In this document: positions 1 to 6,815 of the stretch, one piece after another
How the letters are laid out: each line of letters begins with the position of its first letter
Position numbering within the stretch: the stretch's first letter is position 1
Assembly: GCA_965220385.1 (NCBI GenBank)
Contig: OZ244825.1
Location: 3,720,001 to 3,784,000, forward strand
Length of the DNA: 64,000 bases
Direction: 5' to 3'
Origin: PCPOR2b sp965220385
GTDB taxonomy: Bacteria > Poribacteria > WGA-4E > PCPOR2b
Notes under the pieces: generated by a model
What the model saw: only the letters and a program-made list of their open reading frames with translations
What the model was told of the DNA's origin: nothing
Database searches by the model: none
Made by a program: the position numbers and the translations under genes

Positions 1-791
1 ATCCCAAAAAGCGAAACGACCATTTCTGGCTCGTCCGGATCATTAGTCTTCAGATACACGGCGACTCGCGTTTTCCCACTATTGTTTGAACCTCGATAGC
101 GCACGTCGAGTTGGGTGGTGCCACCGGGAGGTATCACTTTCTCTTTCAGGTCAACCTTCTCGCAGGTGCAGGAGGGATCCACCTCTAAAATTTCCAATGG
201 ACGCCCTCCGACATTCTTTATTGTGAAGGTGTGCTCAACCGCTTCCATCTGCGGAATCGCCCCAAAGTCGTAGGTCGGCGCATCAATTTCAATATCGGGT
301 GCATCTACCGGAATTTGACTTCGCAAGTGTAGCGGAGAAAGCACCATCACGTAGCCTTCCCACATAGATTCAAATTTCTCTCTAGATAAAATCAAGTATC
401 CTTGATTCACATCCCAGATTTCGATCCAATTCCGCTCAATTTTATCGACCACAACGAAGTGATTAGAGGTTGAGTTATCTGGAGTTTTGACAAGAGCAAT
501 TAGGGGCATTGGCGATCGGCGAAGATGCCGATAATTGATCTTTTGACCGACGGGCTGCATCCCCAACTGAGAAGCGGCGTCGGCAAGCCCTTTCATTGTC
601 GTTCCTGCCTTTGTCGTTCCCGCCAATTCCCCGACCTTTTCGGGCTTGAGCACCACCCCATGCCTTTCGGCAACTTGGCACAGCGCGTAAGGTCCGCACA
701 TCCAAGAAGGAGCCTTCGCTTGGCCGGACTGCGCCAGTCCTCCAACTATAACCAGAATCATGTAAAAAAGTGTGTCTTTGTGCATTGGCAC
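1..791 (-). CDS. Secreted C39-like cysteine peptidase fused to DUF1573 (3' end outside window)
   Basis: The frame is open from a GTG at 791 to the window edge (263 complete codons), so the protein is partial. The GTG is preceded by AGGAG at 6 nt; the ATG two codons later is poorly spaced. An N-terminal hydrophobic stretch (about residues 8-20) looks like a signal peptide or anchor. A papain-like peptidase part follows, with CGPYAL (Cys32), NHFVVVD (His111) and IWDVNQG (Asp127), matching the Cys/His/Asp layout of family C39. From about residue 165 comes a DUF1573 immunoglobulin-like domain (YDFGAIP, then DPSCTC). No ABC-transporter part is visible, unlike bacteriocin exporters. It is the last visible gene of a minus-strand run of membrane or secreted proteins. 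A 119-codon open frame over 475-834 is only a shadow of it. Function is inferred as extracytoplasmic proteolysis; the substrate is unknown. Confidence 0.85.
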   Translation of the reverse strand, partial: MPMHKDTLFYMILVIVGGLAQSGQAKAPSWMCGPYALCQVAERHGVVLKPEKVGELAGTTKAGTTMKGLADAASQLGMQPVGQKINYRHLRRSPMPLIALVKTPDNSTSNHFVVVDKIERNWIEIWDVNQGYLILSREKFESMWEGYVMVLSPLHLRSQIPVDAPDIEIDAPTYDFGAIPQMEAVEHTFTIKNVGGRPLEILEVDPSCTCEKVDLKEKVIPPGGTTQLDVRYRGSNNSGKTRVAVYLKTNDPDEPEMVVSLFG

Positions 792-971
792 TAAGTACTC
801 CTTTCAGCGAATTCAAGGGCAAACTAGCTCTCATTTTATTCGGTTTACGTCTTTGGTCACTTTTGCCCGATACAACAAACCGTTTGCAGAACTAGACAAC
901 CAAAACCGCCAGAAAAACAGAGGGAATTAGTTGTGTACATATTGGACTAAAGCCATACTCTCTTAATTGGG

Positions 972-1916
972 TCACTTCACCCACTTTGAATCATAAAGAT
1001 TTAAGAATTCCTTTTTGGACAAGCGTTTTCTTAAATCACCTACCCAAATTTGGGAGTTCTCTGGAATATCAACGGTGAATGTTTCTTTGGAAATGTCGTG
1101 ATTTACCCCAAAATATTTCATCTCAATTTGTGTCATCAAGAGAAGTTGCTTCTGTCCTTCTTGATTAATCGCAAATGTTTGAAAGAAAATTTGTTTGGGG
1201 AACCATACCTCCCCGTACTTTTGGTAAGAGGCTTCCTTGCGTTCGAGCATGGGGGTTCCCGCCTTCAGACCTCGACGCGGAAGATTCATTTTCAGTGCAA
1301 ATCTATGCTCATATTGCAAAAGACGAAATCCTTGTTCGGGCGCAATCCACATTTTCTCTCCTTCTGTATTCTCAAGAACATAACAAGTGCCCTGTTTCAA
1401 CTTTTGCTTTTGCTTAATCTTGAAGTTTTTTTCCTTTAAATGTCCATAAACACTGCCTGCTGCCCATTGCGTCATTATCAATTTGGGATGCCAATCAGTA
1501 AAGGTATTCGTAGAAGCAGTATAGTAGGCGGGTCGAGGAATACTTTGCTTGGTGTCAGGTAAATGCCACTCTCCCTCGCCTCCAGTATCAATGAAAGTAA
1601 GTTTAGGGTGATGAGTATTACCTGAGAAGCGTTCAGGAATAGCCATCCGGGTTTGACGTTGAGTAAAGATCAGGTAATACTCGCAGGTTATGCGATGGCC
1701 AGCATCAGTGAGTCCTGGAGTTTGAACACGTTTGTAGATGACTTCTCCTTCGCCAGATTTGATGAGGGAATCATAATACTGTATCCCACTTAAAATCACT
1801 TTCAAATCCATGTCCACGTCTAACGAAAAGGTAACGAAGGAGAAGCCTAACATAAAGGCAATAATAAGAAAACACAAAAGTAATAAAAGAGTGTTTTTTC
1901 TACCAAAGAACATCAT
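972..1916 (-). CDS. Membrane-anchored protein of unknown function, possibly LolA/RseB-like
   Basis: 314 residues starting with two Met codons after a GAGGA Shine-Dalgarno. One N-terminal hydrophobic helix (residues about 9-31) suggests an inner-membrane anchor or uncleaved signal, with the rest outside the cytoplasm. The soluble part is rich in beta-strand-like segments (YYLIFTQRQTRMAI, CYVLENTEGEKMWIAPEQGF), reminiscent of LolA/RseB-type lipoprotein-binding folds, but there is no diagnostic motif, so this is only a resemblance. It lies between the C39-DUF1573 gene and another single-helix protein, all on the minus strand, which suggests co-expression. Confidence 0.7.
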   Translation of the reverse strand: MMFFGRKNTLLLLLCFLIIAFMLGFSFVTFSLDVDMDLKVILSGIQYYDSLIKSGEGEVIYKRVQTPGLTDAGHRITCEYYLIFTQRQTRMAIPERFSGNTHHPKLTFIDTGGEGEWHLPDTKQSIPRPAYYTASTNTFTDWHPKLIMTQWAAGSVYGHLKEKNFKIKQKQKLKQGTCYVLENTEGEKMWIAPEQGFRLLQYEHRFALKMNLPRRGLKAGTPMLERKEASYQKYGEVWFPKQIFFQTFAINQEGQKQLLLMTQIEMKYFGVNHDISKETFTVDIPENSQIWVGDLRKRLSKKEFLNLYDSKWVK

Positions 1917-1966
1917 ATTGTTTTCCTCTTTGAAAGCACATTATTAGAACCTACTTGTAAGAGAGT

Positions 1967-2665
1967 TTATCGAGTTGTTCCACCGTAGGTCACGCCCATG
2001 GGTAGAGGTTCCATCAGTTCGGAAAGCCACCCTCCCTCGCGCAGCGGATTCTTCGCCCCTGTTACGTTCAAATAGGATGTATAACGCGGAATTTTTTGAC
2101 GCGCTGTTTCCTGGAAGAGTCGCTTCACCTCTGCCCACGTCTCGTCACGCCACTCAGCAATCTCCGGTGAGCTCCCTGCCATCCCATCCGTACTTGTCAG
2201 ATCTTTGTAGAGCGTCACCGCCCGCGTTAGATTGGTGCGAATTTCTTTCTCAAGCGCAGGAATCTCGGCTTCAATCTCAGCGCGAGTCAACCCGAAGAAA
2301 AGCTCTTCTTGAGCCTCTGAAACGGCTTCAGACTCAGATATTGCCCCAATTCCCCCGTCTACCAGAGCAGTCTCCCCTTCTGCCATTTCTGCGTCCTCAA
2401 ACAAAGTCGCATCCGCGTCAGAAAACACCTCTGCTTGCCAATCATCAAGCTCCTCATTTTGGGAAGCGCTAGAGGCTCGACTCACAAGCCGCTGTGCCCC
2501 CGTTGAAGCGTCTGAGTCGAGGGCGAGCGTGGGCAGACGTTCATTGAAGAAATTTTCATTGAAGAATAGGAATGAAAAAATGGAAATCAAAATTAACCCA
2601 ATCCCAATAACAAACATTGAGGTTATTACCAACTTAAACCCGCTAAAACCCTTTTGCAGTTTCAT
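1967..2665 (-). CDS. Single-pass membrane protein of unknown function
   Basis: 232 residues with a strong AGGAGG Shine-Dalgarno just before the ATG. One N-terminal transmembrane helix (residues about 11-34) is followed by an acidic, Ala/Glu/Ser-rich linker (about 45-125) and a more compact C-terminal part beginning near EAEIPALEKEIRTNL and ending in a Gly-rich tail. This is the same plan (helix, acidic low-complexity linker, small C-terminal domain) as the 243-residue protein at 3112-3843, although I see no clear sequence similarity. No known family recognised. Confidence 0.7.
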   Translation of the reverse strand: MKLQKGFSGFKLVITSMFVIGIGLILISIFSFLFFNENFFNERLPTLALDSDASTGAQRLVSRASSASQNEELDDWQAEVFSDADATLFEDAEMAEGETALVDGGIGAISESEAVSEAQEELFFGLTRAEIEAEIPALEKEIRTNLTRAVTLYKDLTSTDGMAGSSPEIAEWRDETWAEVKRLFQETARQKIPRYTSYLNVTGAKNPLREGGWLSELMEPLPMGVTYGGTTR

Positions 2666-2871
2666 TATTTCCTCCTATATCTTTCCAATGTTGAATCTTC
2701 GGAAGATAAACCTCGTAATCGAATTTCGGACTATTCTGCGCTGTGTGGCACGTCAAGCAATCCGCTTGGGTAACTTGTCCATACCCAAACTATGAACGAT
2801 CTGCTAAAACCGCTGAAGCTATGATATACATTGCTTCCATTTACTTGATGCGAAACCGTATCAAATGACTT

Positions 2872-3027
2872 TTAAAACAGGCTCTTAGTGATTGATCCTG
2901 ATCCACCGATACATTCGTCCCATATGGTTTCGTTATACTTGGGATCATTTTCTGCGACTAGAGGCAAAGCAACGATAAGAAACGCTGCGATAAAAGTGAG
3001 TGTGAGGATGAAACTTCTGGCTTTCAT
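2872..3027 (-). CDS. 51-residue secreted peptide with a C-terminal Gly-Gly
   Basis: The start at 3027 is set by AGGAGG seven bases upstream; a longer in-frame reading from 3102 lacks such a site. The product has a classical Sec signal (MKAR, hydrophobic core to about residue 22, cleavage likely after ALPLVA) and then about 27 residues with one Cys, ending ECIGGSGSITKSLF. It lies between membrane-protein genes in a run that also encodes a secreted C39-like peptidase. C39 enzymes classically cut after Gly-Gly, so this peptide is a conceivable substrate, but that is speculation: the GG is near the C-terminus, not at the end of an N-terminal leader. No family recognised. Confidence 0.6.
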   Translation of the reverse strand: MKARSFILTLTFIAAFLIVALPLVAENDPKYNETIWDECIGGSGSITKSLF

Positions 3028-3111
3028 CTTAGAACCTCCTATTCCGCTTTGAGATCTCGTCACTCCTTTAAGTGACGCTGGAGCCTTGCAGCACGATCTC
3101 ATGACACAGGC

Positions 3112-3843
3112 TCAAGGTAAGTCGAGAAATGAATACGGGTCAATTCCTGCACCTTCTAAAGGGACAACTTTTACCCAACTCGGTTGCGTTCCATTCTCTA
3201 CTGATTCCTCGTATTGTCCTAGATCGCCATGGCAAGAAAACTTACTTAGGTATCTGTTACCTTCGTCGTCGGTTTGCCATTCGACGTAGACGGTATCATC
3301 GTAGTGTGGAATGACACCATCCTGCTCGTTGTAGGTGGCAGCGGTTACTTTAGTCCCTTGATTCCAGAGTTTGATTAGCACTCGCTCGATAAGTTCATGT
3401 CCAATACTTTCGTATCCGTCATAGTAGAGTTTTTCGATGTTGTCCCATACGTCCTGCTCTGGATAATCATGTGGAATCTCAGGATATGGGCCTAAACCGT
3501 ATAGGGATTCACGAGGCGGAGCAACTTCTGAGGTTAAGGTCTGCTTTTCCGCCTCTGCCAACTCCGCGAGGAAATCCTCAATGGATAGTTCCTCTGACGG
3601 TGTGATCTCTGATTCTAACTGAGTTTGTTTGGTTTCAATGGGTTCCGGGAGTTCGCTGAAATCAAGTGCTGGTGGCGTGTAGTGTTGGCTTGGTGTGTAT
3701 GCTAAGGGTTCAGGTGTCTCAACGACAACGGTTTCACCGTAGTAATAGTGACTGCCGAGGTATGCACCCACGACGATGAGCACGCCGATTACGATTGATC
3801 CAATAAGCATGGGTTCACGTATAAGGTCAAATAGCGTTTTCAT
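3112..3843 (-). CDS. Single-pass membrane protein with acidic/proline-rich linker, unknown function
   Basis: 243 residues; AGGAG lies upstream of the ATG. One transmembrane helix (about residues 13-32) is followed by a Pro/Glu/Thr-rich linker (about 38-105) and a C-terminal globular part of about 130 residues containing ELIERVLIKLWNQGTKV and TVYVEWQTDDEGN. The C-terminal part could bind a peptide or polysaccharide, but no motif supports a specific role. It follows the metallophosphatase-like gene by about 50 bp on the same strand. Confidence 0.7.
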   Translation of the reverse strand: MKTLFDLIREPMLIGSIVIGVLIVVGAYLGSHYYYGETVVVETPEPLAYTPSQHYTPPALDFSELPEPIETKQTQLESEITPSEELSIEDFLAELAEAEKQTLTSEVAPPRESLYGLGPYPEIPHDYPEQDVWDNIEKLYYDGYESIGHELIERVLIKLWNQGTKVTAATYNEQDGVIPHYDDTVYVEWQTDDEGNRYLSKFSCHGDLGQYEESVENGTQPSWVKVVPLEGAGIDPYSFLDLP

Positions 3844-3892
3844 GACGAGTCTCCTGTAGGTTGTGGAGACACCCGAAGGAGTCCCCGGTTAG

Positions 3893-4459
3893 TCAGAGTC
3901 GCCGAAAGTAGATGCTAACCCTTGATTGGGAGAGCACCCCTATAATCGCTATCTGTATCTGGCTGCCGTGGAGATTGACTGTGTGAAGCACAAAGGGTTG
4001 AAAGACTCGGCTTTCTCCGTGAAACAGATTTGCAGACAGGAACGGAATTCCTGATGCATCCTGTAAATACTTCAATCGATCTATACCCAGTAACAAATCT
4101 CGGTCTCCAATGTTATAGGCGGTGTAACCTATCTCTTTTAGGGCGGCAAATCCAATCTCCGCCTTTAACTCGGATTGGCGGGTTGTGTCCTCAATTAAGT
4201 CGCCGTTGGCAACCGGTACGAGCGTTTTGCCTTTGGCCCCAAGCTGTTGAATCACGCTATCCCGTCTGGCAAACCCGCCGAGCTGCCCCTCTGCACAACC
4301 ACACGGTTCAAGATAACCCAACTCTTCTCCACTAATTAGCAGCGTCAGGTTGGGACCAGATTCAACTTCGGTCGGGCGCATGGATTGGGAACTAAATCCG
4401 AACCGTAACATCAAACCGATTAGGGTTAAAATCAGAAAAGGAAAGATGACTTTCATCAA
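3893..4459 (-). CDS. Exported metallophosphatase-like protein, C-terminally short
   Basis: 188 residues with an N-terminal signal or anchor (residues about 2-23). The segment GYLEPCGCAEGQLGGFARR, followed by VANGDLIED and YNIGDRDLLLG, resembles the N-terminal calcineurin-like domain of UshA/5'-nucleotidase-type proteins, which usually run well over 350 residues. Here the frame ends at SIYFRRL just upstream of the next gene's Shine-Dalgarno, so the second half of the phosphoesterase domain is absent. It may be a truncated relic or a reduced family member. It is the first gene downstream of a sigma-54-like promoter. Confidence 0.6.
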   Translation of the reverse strand: MMKVIFPFLILTLIGLMLRFGFSSQSMRPTEVESGPNLTLLISGEELGYLEPCGCAEGQLGGFARRDSVIQQLGAKGKTLVPVANGDLIEDTTRQSELKAEIGFAALKEIGYTAYNIGDRDLLLGIDRLKYLQDASGIPFLSANLFHGESRVFQPFVLHTVNLHGSQIQIAIIGVLSQSRVSIYFRRL

Positions 4460-4711
4460 TGAGAATATCTCCTCAGTGGAACGTAATTACTCAGTGGATA
4501 ACAATTGAACTTACATAGGCAAGTTGTGTGCCACCCTTCTTTTTAACCCTTTATTCTTTCCGTAGTCATACCGTGCCGTGGGGCTTGAGATCCTTGCAGT
4601 GACTGCATTAAGAGGACTACCACACCGCCTTTATTTTTTTCTTGAGAGGGTAGATAAGCACCGGATTCAGGATAGAAGTTCTGCCATTTCTGGCAGGTTT
4701 TTTGGCAGGTT

Positions 4712-4729
4712 TTTGCCAATATTGGCAAA
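4712..4729. promoter_or_regulatory. 18-bp perfect palindrome, candidate operator
   Basis: TTTGCCAATATTGGCAAA is its own reverse complement. It sits between the regulator gene and the metallophosphatase gene, overlapping the -12 part of the sigma-54-like promoter. The flanks (4681-4750) carry further TGGCA/TGCCA half-sites in both orientations, so the region may be a multi-site binding zone. Protein binding is inferred. Confidence 0.5.
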
Positions 4730-4739
4730 TCGTATGCCA
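4724..4739 (-). promoter_or_regulatory. Sigma-54-type (-24/-12) promoter
   Basis: On the minus strand TGGCATACGATTTGCC has GG and GC separated by 10 bases, matching the sigma-54 consensus TGGCAC-N5-TTGC in spacing and core bases. It points toward the metallophosphatase gene and the minus-strand run behind it. The gene immediately upstream encodes a sigma-54 enhancer-binding protein, which strengthens the call. The predicted leader to the ATG at 4459 is about 250 nt. Confidence 0.6.
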
Positions 4740-4758
4740 TTTCTGGCAGATTATTTAC

Positions 4759-5763
4759 TCACAAATTGTACTTGGCTAATTTGCGATAAAAGGTGCGCTG
4801 AGGGACATCCAAGAGGCGCGCTGCTGCTGCCTTATTCCCACCTGTCCAGTCTAATACCTGATAGAGATACTGACGTTCATAACGCGCCAATGCTTCGTTC
4901 AATGGCAAGAAGGGGGCTTCACTCATATCTGTCTCAGTGTCCGGGTGGGGTGCAGAATCAGGGACATTCAATGGGCTAGGTTCATCAATCCCTGTTACTG
5001 GAGGGGGAAACACATCAGCATCCGGAAACCGAAAACGCAGATGTTCGGGTTGGATCGCTGCGCCTTGGCTTATCATCACGGCATGTTCGATGATGTGTAT
5101 CAGTTCACGTACATTCCCTGGGAAGGGGTAGGTTTCCAAAGCCGCCGAAGCTTCGGGGGTCAATGGTGGAGTTAGCACTCCCATTTGAGTCGCAAACTGA
5201 CTTAAGTATAACTCGGCAATGGGGAGGATATCTTCTGTTCGATCCCGTAGCGGTGGAATCGAAATTATCATACCGGTCAAGCGATAGTAGAGATCCGACC
5301 GAAACAACCCTGCATCCGCTTTCGCTAAAAGCCCCACGTTGGTGGATGCTATCACACGGACATCCACCTTCTTGCTCTCTGTTGCGCCGACCGGCGTGAT
5401 GGCACTATCGTCCAACACATGGAGGAGTGTGGTCTGGTCCTCAATTGGCATATCACCAATCTCGTCGAGAAACAGCGTTCCGCCATCGGCACTTTCAAAA
5501 TAACCTTTATGATCCTCCGCTCCGGTGAACGCGCCACGGACATGACCAAAAAAAGCGGACTCCGACAGTGTAGAGGGAATCGCACCGCAATTGACTGGCA
5601 CAAATGGTTTCGACTGCCGTGGACCTCCAAAATGAATCGCTTGGGCGACCAACCCTTTACCGACGCCGGTTTCACCTGTAATCAAAACTGGCAGCCTATT
5701 GGTGCTAAGTTGGTGAATTGTTGTGTGGAGGGTTTTCATAATATCGCTTTCGCCAAGTAGCAT
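4759..5763 (-). CDS. Sigma-54-dependent enhancer-binding protein (AAA+ plus Fis helix-turn-helix)
   Basis: 334 residues, start fixed by AGGAGG six bases upstream. It begins directly at the AAA+ domain with no receiver or sensory domain. Visible motifs: Walker A GETGVGKG (30-37), sigma-54 contact loop GAFTGA (77-82), Walker B GGTLFLDE (94-101), FRSDLYYRL (154-162), PFPGNVREL (213-221), and a C-terminal Fis-type helix-turn-helix GGNKAAAARLLDVPQRTFYRKL (about 308-329). Such proteins bind upstream sites and hydrolyse ATP to open sigma-54 promoters. Lacking a sensory domain, it is probably controlled by expression, by a partner protein, or constitutively. The likely target is the promoter just downstream (4724-4739). 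Confidence 0.93.
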   Translation of the reverse strand: MLLGESDIMKTLHTTIHQLSTNRLPVLITGETGVGKGLVAQAIHFGGPRQSKPFVPVNCGAIPSTLSESAFFGHVRGAFTGAEDHKGYFESADGGTLFLDEIGDMPIEDQTTLLHVLDDSAITPVGATESKKVDVRVIASTNVGLLAKADAGLFRSDLYYRLTGMIISIPPLRDRTEDILPIAELYLSQFATQMGVLTPPLTPEASAALETYPFPGNVRELIHIIEHAVMISQGAAIQPEHLRFRFPDADVFPPPVTGIDEPSPLNVPDSAPHPDTETDMSEAPFLPLNEALARYERQYLYQVLDWTGGNKAAAARLLDVPQRTFYRKLAKYNL

Positions 5764-6037
5764 AGAATACCTCCTATGAAGATGAAGTCATGCCGGGCGA
5801 TTTCTCGCTTCGGGCTCATCAAGACTCAAAAATAGACAGGTAGGGTTATACAATCAATGGTGATAGTTTAATGTGAGGGCATGAATCGGTTTTCGTAATT
5901 TTATCGTTAATCGGGGTAACGAACCATACTCGATTAACCAATGTAGATTTTATCATATGATCGTTCTGTTGGATAGATGATAAAGTTAGGGGAAAAATAG
6001 ACAAGCCATCAGCTTATCTCTAGGAGGGTACACAGCG
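5764..6037. promoter_or_regulatory. Divergent intergenic region with an 8-bp dyad
   Basis: This AT-rich gap separates the divergent sigma-54 activator and SGNH hydrolase genes. GTTAATCG at 5906-5913 and CGATTAAC at 5931-5938 form an inverted repeat with a 17-bp spacer, which could be an operator or a hairpin. No convincing sigma-70 promoter was found. Confidence 0.3.
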
Positions 6038-6766
6038 ATGAAAAAGGATTGGTGGACTAAAGAATTTCAGAAGCTAGTTACCATTGGAGAGAGTACAACC
6101 GCCGGCGGTTGGTCCAGTATCCGCGAGCGGTGTTGGGCAAATCAGTTGGCACGACTCATCAACGAGTTTCAGCGTGTCCCTATGGAGTTGGTCAACGTGG
6201 GGATCGGTGCGAACCTCATCTCGACCAAAGTTCCAGCCTATCTCGAATCCGACCAAAACCCTCCCGCCAACGCGCGCATCAGCCAACACGTCATTGAGCA
6301 GGAACCGGATCTATTGGTCATTTCGTACGGACTCAATGATGCACGCGGCGGCACACCGATTGATCTCTTTTGTGACGAGATGCGCGATATCATTCGGCGT
6401 ATACGGGAGAAAATTCAGCCGTTAATCGTCTTACCCGGTCCGTATTACATGACCGACTTCACCACCGGCGGTGAACGCTGGAGTCACGCAGATCTCGATC
6501 TCTTCTATCGCTATAACGATGCGACTAAAGAGGTTGCGGATGGGTGTGAATGTCTTTTTGTCGACCTGCTGGGGTCATACCGCGATGCGGACTGGCTAGT
6601 ACACCATGACGGCGTACACGCCAACGACCTCGGTCACCGCATTGTGGCAAACAAGATCTTTGAGGTGTTAGCCTCCAACTGCTCCGGGTTGGCTCTGGAA
6701 ACGAAAGCATTGGAAGCGCACATCCCGCCGTGGCGTGACGAATCCGTCCTTCGAGGCGTTAAATAA
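6038..6766 (+). CDS. SGNH/GDSL-family hydrolase
   Basis: 242 residues, preceded by AGGAGGG. The four SGNH blocks are present: GEST (nucleophile Ser19), NVGIGAN (Gly), GLND (98-101) and DGVHAND (Asp191, His194). These enzymes are esterases or lipases acting on acyl or acetyl esters, often carbohydrate esters. There is no signal peptide, so a cytoplasmic location is expected. Given the nearby glycosidase-like gene, deacetylation of sugars is a reasonable guess; substrate cannot be read from sequence. Confidence 0.88.
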   Translation: MKKDWWTKEFQKLVTIGESTTAGGWSSIRERCWANQLARLINEFQRVPMELVNVGIGANLISTKVPAYLESDQNPPANARISQHVIEQEPDLLVISYGLNDARGGTPIDLFCDEMRDIIRRIREKIQPLIVLPGPYYMTDFTTGGERWSHADLDLFYRYNDATKEVADGCECLFVDLLGSYRDADWLVHHDGVHANDLGHRIVANKIFEVLASNCSGLALETKALEAHIPPWRDESVLRGVK

Positions 6767-6815
6767 AAGCCTATCCCTTCCCACCGACACCTCCTGGGCG
6801 CGGGGTCATGGAGTT

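Noticed and set aside
475..834. 119-codon minus-strand open frame
   Set aside because: It overlaps the C39-DUF1573 gene in another frame; the latter has the active-site motifs and a good start.
4700..4716. Second sigma-54 promoter on the plus strand (TGGCAGGTTTTTGCC)
   Set aside because: The GG-to-GC spacing is 9, one base short of the strict 10 required.
4543..4740. 65-codon minus frame over the sigma-54 promoter region
   Set aside because: It covers the palindrome and TGGCA half-sites; the peptide is explained by these repeats and has no good start signal.
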